A DNA stretch of 9,446 nucleotides. It comes from CAZOHN01 sp964579325 (GTDB lineage Bacteria > Pseudomonadota > Alphaproteobacteria > Rhodobacterales > Rhodobacteraceae). The DNA lies in the NCBI GenBank assembly GCA_964579325.1, contig CAZOHN010000143.1:1-9446 (forward strand). The letters run 5' to 3'. Position numbers and translations under genes: made by a program. The notes beneath the pieces are model-generated. The model was not told where the DNA came from, made no database searches, and was given only the letters and a program-made list of their open reading frames with translations. Positions 1 through 6,650 of this stretch are shown here, in pieces. Positions within the stretch are counted from its first letter, which is position 1, and each line of letters opens with the position of its first letter.

Positions 1-83
1 CGCCCACCCCGTGCGCCGCGCGGGCAGACGGCGGGCGCGGCCGTGATATGTGAGGGACGAGCGAACCTGACCGGAGTCCCCTG
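1..83. other. Upstream edge region, possible tail of a preceding gene
   Basis: No gene can be assigned here. Three plus-strand frames are open from the window edge, with stops at 44-46, 51-53 and 82-84. The frame ending at 44-46 has the most coding-like third positions (nearly all G/C) and would give a short Arg-rich tail. The frame ending at 82-84 would overlap the next gene's start as TGATG. Too little sequence is present to choose between a gene tail and a promoter-bearing leader. I see no convincing -35/-10 pair. Confidence 0.25.
73..76 (+). promoter_or_regulatory. Ribosome binding site of the PLP enzyme gene
   Basis: GGAG lies seven bases upstream of the ATG at 84. It supports that start over later in-frame candidates, and the protein shows its family's N-terminal segment soon after. 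Confidence 0.6.
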
Positions 84-1247
84 ATGCCACGCGATACCCT
101 GCCTGCCACTCTGTCCGACCTCGAAACCCCCGCCCTCGTGCTCGACGTGGCGCGGGTGCGGCGCAATGTGGCGCGTCTCCGCCGGCGCCTCGCTCCGCTC
201 GGTGTCGGGCTTCGCCCGCATCTCAAGACCGGCAAGAGCCTCGATCTGGCGCAACTCGTCATGGATGGGCCGCGTGGCCCGGCCACCGTCTCGACATTGA
301 AGGAGGCGGAGTACTTCGCGGCCGGGGGCGTGCGCGACATCCTCTACGCCGTGGGGATCGCGCCCGCCAAGCTGGAACGGGTCGGCCGCATCCGGCGCGG
401 GACGGGGTGCGACCTGATGGTGGTGCTCGACAGCGTGGAGCAGGCCGAGGCGGTGGCGGCGTGGTCGCGTGTGCATGGTGATCCGCTGCCGGTCCTGATC
501 GAGATCGACGCCGACGGGCACCGGTCCGGTGTGCAGCCGGGCGAGACGGAGCGGCTTGTCTCCATTGGCCGGGCGCTGGCGGCAGGGGCCGAGTTGCGGG
601 GCGTGATGGCCCATGCGGGCGACAGCTACGGGATGTCGGACCCGGGCGCGATTGCCGCGGCGGCCGAGGAGGAGCGGGCGGCGGTGGTGGGCTGCGCGGA
701 GGTCTTGCGCGCGGCGGGTCTTCCTGCGCCCATCGTCAGCGTGGGGTCCACGCCCACCGCGCATTTCGCGCGGGACCTGACCGGTGTGACCGAGGTTCGG
801 GCCGGGGTCTTTGCGCTTTTCGACCTGTTCCAGACCGGGGTCGGCGTCTGCACGACCGACGACATCGCGCTTTCGGTGCTGGCTACGGTGATCGGACACC
901 AGAGGGCGAAGGGCTGGATCATCACCGATGCCGGCTGGATGGCGATGTCGCGCGACAGGGGCACGGCGCGGCAGGCGGTGGACCAGGGCTATGGTCTGGT
1001 CTGCGACCTCGCGGGACGGCCATTCCAGGATGTGATCGTGAAGGACGCTAACCAGGAGCACGGGATCGTTGCGGTGCGGCCGGGAAAATCGGTCGCGCTC
1101 CCCGACCTGAAGGTAGGCGACATGGTGCGGGTTCTGCCGAACCACGCCTGCGCGACGGCGGCGCAACATGGGCAGTACAACGTGATCGACAGCGCGGTCT
1201 CGCCTGTCGCGGTGCAGGCGGTCTGGGGACGGATCAACGGCTGGTAG
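84..1247 (+). CDS. D-serine dehydratase / D-threonine aldolase family PLP enzyme (DSD1-like)
   Basis: This 387-residue protein has the two-domain layout of the fold-type III PLP family that includes eukaryotic D-serine dehydratase and bacterial D-threonine aldolase: an alanine-racemase-like barrel followed by a small beta domain. The PHLKT motif at 45-49 supplies the Schiff-base lysine, K48. The segment EIDADGHRSGV (140-150) is typical of the barrel. The C-terminal NHAC (353-356) gives the His/Cys pair, H354 and C356, that binds the divalent metal (zinc in D-serine dehydratase). All key residues look intact, so activity on a D-hydroxyamino acid is likely: elimination to a keto acid plus ammonia, or retro-aldol cleavage to glycine plus an aldehyde. 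The sequence alone does not decide the substrate. No signal peptide is visible, so it is probably cytoplasmic. It is convergent with the galactose genes and probably functionally unrelated to them. Confidence 0.85.
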   Translation: MPRDTLPATLSDLETPALVLDVARVRRNVARLRRRLAPLGVGLRPHLKTGKSLDLAQLVMDGPRGPATVSTLKEAEYFAAGGVRDILYAVGIAPAKLERVGRIRRGTGCDLMVVLDSVEQAEAVAAWSRVHGDPLPVLIEIDADGHRSGVQPGETERLVSIGRALAAGAELRGVMAHAGDSYGMSDPGAIAAAAEEERAAVVGCAEVLRAAGLPAPIVSVGSTPTAHFARDLTGVTEVRAGVFALFDLFQTGVGVCTTDDIALSVLATVIGHQRAKGWIITDAGWMAMSRDRGTARQAVDQGYGLVCDLAGRPFQDVIVKDANQEHGIVAVRPGKSVALPDLKVGDMVRVLPNHACATAAQHGQYNVIDSAVSPVAVQAVWGRINGW

Positions 1248-1265
1248 CCCGGGATTGCCGGTGCA

Positions 1266-1288
1266 GCGGGGGGTTTTGCACCCCCCGC
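1266..1288. terminator. GC hairpin between convergent genes, possible bidirectional terminator
   Basis: A perfect 8-bp stem (GCGGGGGG at 1266-1273, CCCCCCGC at 1281-1288) encloses a 7-base loop, TTTTGCA. It lies 18 bp after the plus-strand stop and about 50 bp beyond the minus-strand epimerase stop, where a terminator is expected. Neither strand has a U-tract after the stem, so it is not a canonical intrinsic terminator. CCCCCCGC is repeated at 1290-1297, allowing an alternative pairing. Confidence 0.4.
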
Positions 1289-1321
1289 ACCCCCCGCAGG
1301 ATATTTCCGGTCGGAAGAAGG
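1266..1321 (+). repeat. GC-hairpin/GGATATTT intergenic element, copy A
   Basis: The hairpin at 1266-1288 is followed by a C-rich stretch and a 23-base tail at 1299-1321: GGATATTT, two bases (CC), then GGTCGGAAGAAGG. The tail matches copy B (4252-4274) at 21 of 23 positions, with only the two central bases differing. The element occupies most of the 92-bp gap between the convergent genes. Elements of this general look (GC stem, then a GGATATTT-like box and a purine-rich end) resemble sequences I associate with gene ends in Rhodobacteraceae genomes. I cannot name a formal family. Confidence 0.6.
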
Positions 1322-1339
1322 GCGAGGCGCGCGGTCGCG

Positions 1340-2266
1340 TCAGCGACGCCGGAACCGCCATGCGGTGATCTGCGTGCGGATTTCGCCGGGGCGCAGGAGA
1401 TCGGACGGGAAGTGCGTGTGGTTGGGCGCTCCGGACCAGTTCTGCGCCTCGAGCGCGAGCGCGCCGGGGGTTGCCCCGTCGTAGATCTGCAATCCCGGCT
1501 CGGTGGTGGCGAGGTCGAGCGCAAGGCTGCCGCCGGTGAGCGTGGCGACGGGCGTGAGGGGGCGGCGGGCGTCGGCGAGGATCAGGCAGAGGTCGTAGGC
1601 GCCCCCGCCCACGGGCAGGCCCGCGCGGAAGTCGCGGTCAGTGCCCGCGACGGAAGGGGTGACGCCGGTCGGGATCTTGCCGGGGCCGAGCGCCACGAAG
1701 CGGTCGGCGGCGCAGTGGAAGGTCTGCATCTGCCCGTCGGCGCCAAGCTGCCAGTAGCTGTGGTTGGTGAAGTTCGCGAGCGTCGGCGCGTCGGTTTCGG
1801 AGCGGATCGTCAGGCGCAGCGTGGCGGGAGCCTCGACCTCGAACCTGGCCGCCACGGTGCGGTTGCCGGGATACCCCTCGGCGCCGTCGGGCAGGCGCAG
1901 GCGCAGCGTGAGGGCAGCGGGGGTGTGGTCGGTCACCTCCCAAAGCCGGGCGTGGGTGCCGAGCGGGCCACCGTGGAGCGTGTTGGGGCCTTCGGTCGCG
2001 AGGAGGCTGACCGGGCGGCCGTCGATCAGGGCCGAAGCCCCGGCAATGCGGTTGGCGACCGGGCCGACGACGGCGCCGAAGAAGCGCATGTCGCCTTCGT
2101 AGTCGGCAAGGCTGTCGCTGCCGAGGGTGAGGGGCTGCCCGGCGAGGCGGACGTCTTGCAGGATCGCGCCGAGGGTGAGGATAGAGGCCGTGAAGTCCCC
2201 CGCCGAGATGGTGAGGCGGTCGACGGTCTCGCCGGAGGCGAGGATGCCGAAAGGGGTGCGTGTCAT
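1340..2266 (-). CDS. Aldose 1-epimerase (mutarotase), GalM-like
   Basis: This 308-residue GalM-fold protein probably interconverts alpha and beta anomers of galactose released by the glycosidases. Motifs in order are GAVVGPVANRI (64-74), LHGG (97-100), TNHSYW (167-172, catalytic acid probably H169), YD at 224-225, EAQNW (273-277) and LRPGE (291-295), whose E295 is the expected catalytic base. Two pocket positions differ from characterised GalM proteins. The usual Arg before ANRI (GR.ANRI) is Pro69, and the His of the usual DH pair is Leu226. Preference within hexoses is therefore uncertain. The ATG at 2266 overlaps the GH42 stop as ATGA and has no strong Shine-Dalgarno, which suggests translational coupling. 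The same frame stays open far upstream, but that extension is low-complexity Arg/Pro sequence antiparallel to nothing recognisable and lies inside the GH42 gene, so I rejected it. Confidence 0.85.
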   Translation of the reverse strand: MTRTPFGILASGETVDRLTISAGDFTASILTLGAILQDVRLAGQPLTLGSDSLADYEGDMRFFGAVVGPVANRIAGASALIDGRPVSLLATEGPNTLHGGPLGTHARLWEVTDHTPAALTLRLRLPDGAEGYPGNRTVAARFEVEAPATLRLTIRSETDAPTLANFTNHSYWQLGADGQMQTFHCAADRFVALGPGKIPTGVTPSVAGTDRDFRAGLPVGGGAYDLCLILADARRPLTPVATLTGGSLALDLATTEPGLQIYDGATPGALALEAQNWSGAPNHTHFPSDLLRPGEIRTQITAWRFRRR

Positions 2267-4176
2267 CTTGGCCACCAGTGCACGCCGGCGGCGGGGATCT
2301 CGATCCCCTCCCATGTCACCGGCTCGGGGTTGTAGTTGAAGGCGAAGCGGTGGGTCGGCGTGCTGCGCAGGCGCAGGCCCTCGGGCGGGTGTGCCGTGGG
2401 GACGGCCTCGGCCGCGCAGGCGGCGCGCAGGATGCGGTCGAGCGCGGCCTCGTCGGGCCAGCCTGCGAGGTAGTGGAGCTTCGCCCTGCGGACCATCGCG
2501 GGGCGTCCATCGGTGAGGTGGAGCGCGGTCTCGGCGCTGCCCTCGAGGTGCTCGAACCAGTGCCGGATCGCGCCGCCGCCCGCGAGCGGCTCTTCGACGC
2601 CGGGGGGGAGGGATTCGACGCGGGCGACGACGCAGTCGAGGCCCGGCAGCGCGGGCGGCAGCGGCACGGGGATCGCGAAGTCGGCCGTCTTGGCGTTGGT
2701 GCGGGGGCCGAGGATCGCGGTGCCGGGGTGACGGGCGAGGGCGGCCTTGAGGGCGTCGGAGAGGGTGGCGACGCCGGGGGCGAGGACGATCTTCCAGGGG
2801 CTGAGATCGGCGGTATCGGGGGCGATCACGTCGATGTCGAGGCCGAGACGGCGCAGGCCCCGGTATATCGCGAAGGCGAGGCGGAAATAGTCGAAGTCCC
2901 GGCCCTGAGGCTGGGTTTGCCAGGCCCAGGCCGAGCCATAGTCGAAGACCAGCGCCACCGGTGCGGGCGCGGTGCCGGCGGCCTGCGCGGCCTCGGGCAG
3001 CGCGGCGATTTCGGCTGCGACCTGCGCGGCCTCGGCATAGGCCGGGGCCTCGGAGCTGTCGGGGCGCAGGAGCCCGGCGTGCATCTGCTCCTGCGCGAAG
3101 GGGGCCTGCCGCCAGCGGAAGTAGCAGACCGCCTCGGCGCCATGCGCGAAGGCCTCCCAGGCCCAGAGCCGCGCCATGCCGGGAAGCGGCGCGGGGTTCC
3201 AGGGCGCCCAGTTCACCGGCCCCGGCTGTTGCTCCATGATCCACCACCGTCCGCGTCCTACGGCCCGGTAGAGGTCGTGGTGGAAGGCCTGGAGGTCGGG
3301 ATCGCCCTGCCGGAGGTAGCGGCGCTTGTGGTCGTCGGGGACCTCGAGCCGGTCGGAGAGGAAGCCGAGCGGGTAGCTGTCCCAGCTTGCGATGTCGAGG
3401 TCGGCGCCGACGGCGAAATGGTCGAAGTCGGTGACCCGGCCCATGTAGTTGTGCGCGATGGGTGCGGCGGAGTGGCGCCGGATGATCTCGGCCTGCAGGC
3501 GGTTGAACGAGACCACCTGGTCGGAAGAGAAGCGGCGGAAGTCCATCACATGGGCGGGGTTCGGCTCGGTCACGGTGAGGTTGGGCAGGTCGACCTCGTC
3601 GAAACTCTCGTATTCCATCGACCAGAACACGTTGCCCCAGGCGCGGTTGAGGGCCGATGGCGACTGGTACTTGCGCGCGAGCCAGTCGCCGAAAGCGGCG
3701 CGGGCGGCGGGAGAGTAGCTGAGCGTCGTGTCGTGGCACCCGTATTCGTTGTCGGTCTGCCAGGCCTCGACTCGCGGGTGGCGACCGTAGCGTTCGGACA
3801 TGAGGCCCACGATGCAGGCGCATTCGGCGCGGTAGCCCTCGTGGCTGAAACAGTAGTGCCGGCGCGAGCCGAATCCGCGCGGGCGGCCGTCGCAGTCGAG
3901 GGCCAGCATGTCGGGGTGCTTCTCCAGCATCCAGCGCGGGGGCGTGGCGGTCGGGGTTCCGAGGACGACCTTCAGTCCCGCGGCTCCCAGCGTCTCGATG
4001 GCGCGGTCGAGCCATCCGAAGTCGAGTTGGCCGGGCCGGGGCTCCATGCGCGACCAGGCGAACTCGCCGATGCGCACCCAGGTGAGGCCGCAGGCGGCCA
4101 TGCGGACGGCATCCTCGGCCCAGAGATCCTCGGGCCAGTGTTCGGGGTAGTAGCAGACGCCGAGGCTGCGCTTCAT
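2263..4176 (-). CDS. GH42 beta-galactosidase
   Basis: This 637-residue enzyme has the start and length expected of family GH42, which removes terminal beta-galactosyl residues from lactose-like oligosaccharides or plant galactan fragments. The N-terminal LGVCYYPEHWPE marks the TIM barrel. TDNEYG at 141-146 carries the acid/base E144, and WWIMEQQPG at 311-319 carries the nucleophile E315, close in numbering to the E141/E312 pair of Thermus A4 beta-galactosidase. The trimerisation and C-terminal beta domains follow. No signal peptide is seen, so it probably acts in the cytoplasm on imported saccharides. The zinc-cluster cysteines of the A4-type enzyme after NEYGC are replaced by Ser, Ser and Ala (positions 153, 155, 158). 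The start at 4176 has only a weak ribosome site, GCGAGA. The gene follows a 109-bp gap and overlaps the epimerase by 4 bp. Confidence 0.93.
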   Translation of the reverse strand: MKRSLGVCYYPEHWPEDLWAEDAVRMAACGLTWVRIGEFAWSRMEPRPGQLDFGWLDRAIETLGAAGLKVVLGTPTATPPRWMLEKHPDMLALDCDGRPRGFGSRRHYCFSHEGYRAECACIVGLMSERYGRHPRVEAWQTDNEYGCHDTTLSYSPAARAAFGDWLARKYQSPSALNRAWGNVFWSMEYESFDEVDLPNLTVTEPNPAHVMDFRRFSSDQVVSFNRLQAEIIRRHSAAPIAHNYMGRVTDFDHFAVGADLDIASWDSYPLGFLSDRLEVPDDHKRRYLRQGDPDLQAFHHDLYRAVGRGRWWIMEQQPGPVNWAPWNPAPLPGMARLWAWEAFAHGAEAVCYFRWRQAPFAQEQMHAGLLRPDSSEAPAYAEAAQVAAEIAALPEAAQAAGTAPAPVALVFDYGSAWAWQTQPQGRDFDYFRLAFAIYRGLRRLGLDIDVIAPDTADLSPWKIVLAPGVATLSDALKAALARHPGTAILGPRTNAKTADFAIPVPLPPALPGLDCVVARVESLPPGVEEPLAGGGAIRHWFEHLEGSAETALHLTDGRPAMVRRAKLHYLAGWPDEAALDRILRAACAAEAVPTAHPPEGLRLRSTPTHRFAFNYNPEPVTWEGIEIPAAGVHWWPR

Positions 4177-4207
4177 GTCGGGTGTCTCGCGTTGCGGGGG
4201 CCGGGCA

Positions 4208-4274
4208 GGGGGGCGCTGCCCCCCGTCCCCGCGGGGCGGGGACTCCCCCCGGGATATTTGGGGTCGGAAGAAGG
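4208..4274 (+). repeat. GC-hairpin/GGATATTT intergenic element, copy B
   Basis: The element fills most of the 109-bp gap between the lactonase and GH42 genes. It has two consecutive perfect hairpins: a 7-bp stem (GGGGGGC at 4208-4214 with GCCCCCC at 4218-4224) and an 8-bp stem (GTCCCCGC at 4225-4232 with GCGGGGAC at 4236-4243). CCCCCCG and the 23-base tail at 4252-4274 follow: GGATATTT, GG, then GGTCGGAAGAAGG. The tail matches copy A at 21 of 23 positions. Its orientation is opposite to transcription of the flanking genes, so the operon mRNA would carry its complement just before the GH42 start. It could terminate, attenuate or protect mRNA ends; no function can be read from sequence alone. 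Confidence 0.65.
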
Positions 4275-4285
4275 TGGGGCGCCGG

Positions 4286-5143
4286 TCACAGGATGACCCG
4301 TCGTTCGGGCAGGCCGGGGCCCTGGCCGGGCGCGGCGAAGGTGAGGCCGTGGCGCGGGTTTGCCTCGATCTCCGCCGTGCGGAGGCCCTGGCGGGCGGAG
4401 GTGCAGAAGAGGATGGAGAGGCCGGGGCCGCCGAAGGCCGGGCAGGAGGTATGGGCGGCGGGGAAGGGGATGGCGGAGCGGCGGATGCCGTCTGGGGCGT
4501 AGCAGCAGACGCGGGCGGCGCCCCATTCGGCGAGCCAGAGGTTTCCGGCGGCGTCGAAGACCGCGCCGTCGGGGTTGAGGCCCTCCGGGCGCAGGTCGAG
4601 GAACACGTCCGGCTCGCCCTCGGGCCAGCCGTCCTTGCCCAGCCGGATGCGCATGACCTGGCCGGTCACCGTGTCGGCGAAGGTGGCTGTCGTGCCGTCG
4701 GGCGCGAAGGCGATGGCGTTGGGGATGGTGACCGGCGCGAAAAGGCGGCGGACCTCGCCGCGGAAGTAGCGCCAGATCGCGCCGAGGCCCGGCTCGGCGT
4801 TCTTGCCCATCGTGCCGATCCAGAAGCCGCCCCAGGGGTCGGCGCGGCCGTCGTTCGAGCGGGTGCGGGGGTCTTCGGAGTCGAGGGGTGCGACGTCCTC
4901 GGCGCGGCCGGTCGCCAGGTCGAAGTGGTGCAGCCCCGTCTCGGAGGCGATCAGGAGGGTGTCCTGCCCGGTCCAGCCCGCCGCCGAGACGTTGGCGGGG
5001 AAGTCCCAGTGGCGGGGGGTGTCGTCCTCGCGCGTCATCAGGCGCTTGCCGAGGATGTCGAACCAGTAGAGCTGGCCGCGCCCGGGGTGCCAGAGCGGGC
5101 CCTCGCCCAGCGCACAGGGGCGATCGTCGAAGATGGTGCTCAT
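4286..5143 (-). CDS. SMP-30/gluconolactonase family lactonase, probably D-galactonolactonase
   Basis: This 285-residue six-bladed beta-propeller belongs to the SMP-30/gluconolactonase/LRE family of divalent-metal sugar lactonases. Motifs and likely metal or substrate ligands are LGEGPLW (12-18, E14), SNDGR (96-100, N97), IPNAIAF (140-146, N142) and NPDGAVFD (190-197, D192), with the typical GNLW at 200-203. These correspond to the Glu, Asn and Asp ligands of SMP-30. Its place directly after dgoK and dgoA suggests it opens galactono-lactone to galactonate, the step after sugar dehydrogenation. The ATG at 5143 overlaps the aldolase stop as ATGA. The frame is open for 91 codons upstream, but that extension runs over the aldolase gene and is Arg-rich noise. 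It could instead act on another aldonolactone, such as arabinono-lactone. Confidence 0.87.
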   Translation of the reverse strand: MSTIFDDRPCALGEGPLWHPGRGQLYWFDILGKRLMTREDDTPRHWDFPANVSAAGWTGQDTLLIASETGLHHFDLATGRAEDVAPLDSEDPRTRSNDGRADPWGGFWIGTMGKNAEPGLGAIWRYFRGEVRRLFAPVTIPNAIAFAPDGTTATFADTVTGQVMRIRLGKDGWPEGEPDVFLDLRPEGLNPDGAVFDAAGNLWLAEWGAARVCCYAPDGIRRSAIPFPAAHTSCPAFGGPGLSILFCTSARQGLRTAEIEANPRHGLTFAAPGQGPGLPERRVIL

Positions 5144-5754
5144 GCCGAAGCGTCCCAGGCGGCCACCAAGGCCCGGGCGCGGGTGGCGACCTCGGCGGGG
5201 GTAGAGCCGGGAGCGTAGAGTGCGGTGCCGATGCCGAAGCCGGCGGCTCCGGCCCTGCGCCAAGTGGCGAAGTCGGCAGGGCCGACGCCACCCACTGCAT
5301 AGACGGGCGCGGCGGGGGGCAGGACGGCCCTGAGCGCCTTCAGTCCCTCGGGTCCCATCTGGAAGGCGGGGAAGATCTTGAGGCCATCGGCCCCGGCCCT
5401 GAGGGCGGCGAAGCACTCGGTCGCGGTGAAGACGCCGGGGAAGCTCTGCAGGCCAGCGGCCTTGGTGGCGGCGATCACGCCGGGGTCGCAGTTCGGAGAG
5501 ACGATCAGCCGCCCGCCTGCGCTGCGGACGAAGTCGACCTCGGTCTGGGTGAGCACGGTTCCCGCGCCGATCAGGGCCTGGCCGCCGAAAGCACGGGCCA
5601 TGGCCTCGATCGAGGCGAGGGGATCGGGGGAATTGAGCGGCACCTCGATGCGGTCGATGCCGGCCTCGATCAGCGCTTCGGTGACGGCAAGCGCTTCGGC
5701 GGGGGTGATGCCGCGCAGGATGGCGATGAGAGGGCGGCTTTCGGTCCCGGTCAC
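5140..5754 (-). CDS. dgoA: 2-dehydro-3-deoxy-6-phosphogalactonate aldolase
   Basis: This class I aldolase of 204 residues, about the family's usual length, cleaves 2-keto-3-deoxy-6-phosphogalactonate to pyruvate and glyceraldehyde-3-phosphate. R14 (ILRG), E37 (IEVPL) and the Schiff-base lysine K126 (GLKIFPA) fall at the same positions as in the E. coli enzyme. GAGTV (63-67) and the C-terminal phosphate-binding GGVG (155-158) are also present. I chose the GTG at 5754, which overlaps the kinase stop as GTGA. An AAGGA sits nine bases upstream, and the family's N-terminal strand starts about ten residues later. Longer versions of this frame run antisense-style through the kinase gene and are not credible. 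Adjacency to the kinase favours DgoA over the KDPG aldolase Eda. Confidence 0.92.
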   Translation of the reverse strand: MTGTESRPLIAILRGITPAEALAVTEALIEAGIDRIEVPLNSPDPLASIEAMARAFGGQALIGAGTVLTQTEVDFVRSAGGRLIVSPNCDPGVIAATKAAGLQSFPGVFTATECFAALRAGADGLKIFPAFQMGPEGLKALRAVLPPAAPVYAVGGVGPADFATWRRAGAAGFGIGTALYAPGSTPAEVATRARALVAAWDASA

Positions 5755-6650
5755 AGGGCGTGTTCCTTGAGATGTGCGCGGGCGACGGCGAGACCGGCCA
5801 GTGTCATCACGCGGCCGTCGGCGCGCAGTGGCGAGAGGCCCTGCGCCGCGAGCGCTGTGGCATAGAGATCGACGAGCCGGTCGGCGCCGATCACGGCGAG
5901 GTTCTGGCCGAGCCAGTAGGGCCGCGCCCCGGCAAGCTCGGCGCCGACCAGCAGGCCCGAGAGGCGCGCGGCGGCGGTATCGGGGCCGGTCTGGCCGAGG
6001 AGGCCGCCCGCGCGGATGGTGAACAGGCGCGCGGCGAGCCGTTCGGGGTGCGAGAGCGTTTCCGACAGCGCCTCGGCGAATGCGGCGTCGTCCCATCCCT
6101 GCCCGACCGAGTGGCGCAGGACGGAGGCATGGGAGAGCAGGTCGAAAAGCTCGCCCGTCATGTAGCTTGCGAAGCTCACCACTTCGCCCGCGCTGACCTG
6201 AACCCACTTGGTGTGGGTGCCGGGCAGGCAGAGGACGCCGTCGAACTGCGGGTGGGTGGCGAGGAAGCCCGCGATCTGGGTTTCCTCGCCGCGCATCACA
6301 TCGGGCGGCTTCTGCTGCTTGAGGCCGGGCACGAGATGGACGTCGATCCGCGGATCAGTGACCTGCGGGCGGGCGAAGGGGCCGCCGAGGGGCGCGCAGG
6401 GAACGGCGCGATAGGGGGCCTCGGCCCAGCCCTGGCGGCTGCCGACCATGCCGCAGGCGATGACCTCGGTCGGACCCTCGCTCCAGCCGCCGACGAGGGC
6501 GAGGAGGGCGGCCTCGAACTGGTCGGGCCTGAGCCGTCCCATGCCGTCGTCGGATACGGCCTCGGCGATGATCGCGCCGTCCGGGCCGATGCCCCATGCA
6601 CGCAGATGCGTGGTGCCCCAGTCGACCGCGATCCAGGCGGGTTCGGTCAT
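5751..6650 (-). CDS. dgoK: 2-dehydro-3-deoxygalactonokinase
   Basis: This 299-residue DgoK-family kinase phosphorylates 2-keto-3-deoxygalactonate at C6 with ATP, preparing it for the aldolase encoded next. Visible motifs are the N-terminal phosphate loop DWGTT (10-14), GMVGSRQGW (67-75), MRGEETQ (119-125), PGTHTKW (143-149) and MTGELF (164-169), followed by the C-terminal GLLVGAEL (232-239). These are the family's hallmarks in the usual order, and the length is normal. The ATG at 6650 overlaps the SDR stop as ATGA. The stop overlaps the aldolase start as GTGA, so synthesis of the two enzymes is probably coupled. No strong Shine-Dalgarno is seen before this start. Confidence 0.93.
   Translation of the reverse strand: MTEPAWIAVDWGTTHLRAWGIGPDGAIIAEAVSDDGMGRLRPDQFEAALLALVGGWSEGPTEVIACGMVGSRQGWAEAPYRAVPCAPLGGPFARPQVTDPRIDVHLVPGLKQQKPPDVMRGEETQIAGFLATHPQFDGVLCLPGTHTKWVQVSAGEVVSFASYMTGELFDLLSHASVLRHSVGQGWDDAAFAEALSETLSHPERLAARLFTIRAGGLLGQTGPDTAAARLSGLLVGAELAGARPYWLGQNLAVIGADRLVDLYATALAAQGLSPLRADGRVMTLAGLAVARAHLKEHAL
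5764..5768 (-). promoter_or_regulatory. Ribosome binding site deciding the GTG start of dgoA
   Basis: On the minus strand, AAGGA ends nine bases before the GTG at 5754. It lies inside the last codons of dgoK and supports the short aldolase start. Confidence 0.55.

Noticed and set aside
1281..1297. Tandem CCCCCCGC pair as a possible CRISPR-like or tandem repeat
   Set aside because: There are only two units of 8 bases separated by a single A. They are better read as part of the GC hairpin element.
2267..4015. N-terminal extension of the epimerase frame through the GH42 gene
   Set aside because: The extension of 583 codons is Arg/Pro-rich noise in another frame of the GH42 gene. The GalM fold begins right at the ATG at 2266.
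2260..4296. Plus-strand open frame of 678 codons opposite the GH42 gene
   Set aside because: It is antisense to a well-supported GH42 gene with both catalytic glutamates. Its product is low-complexity Gly/Val/Arg/Glu-rich sequence with no motif, and such frames are expected at this GC content.
4173..5300. Minus-strand open frame of 375 codons covering the lactonase gene
   Set aside because: It is a Pro/Arg-rich shadow in a different frame from the lactonase, which has all its metal-ligand motifs.
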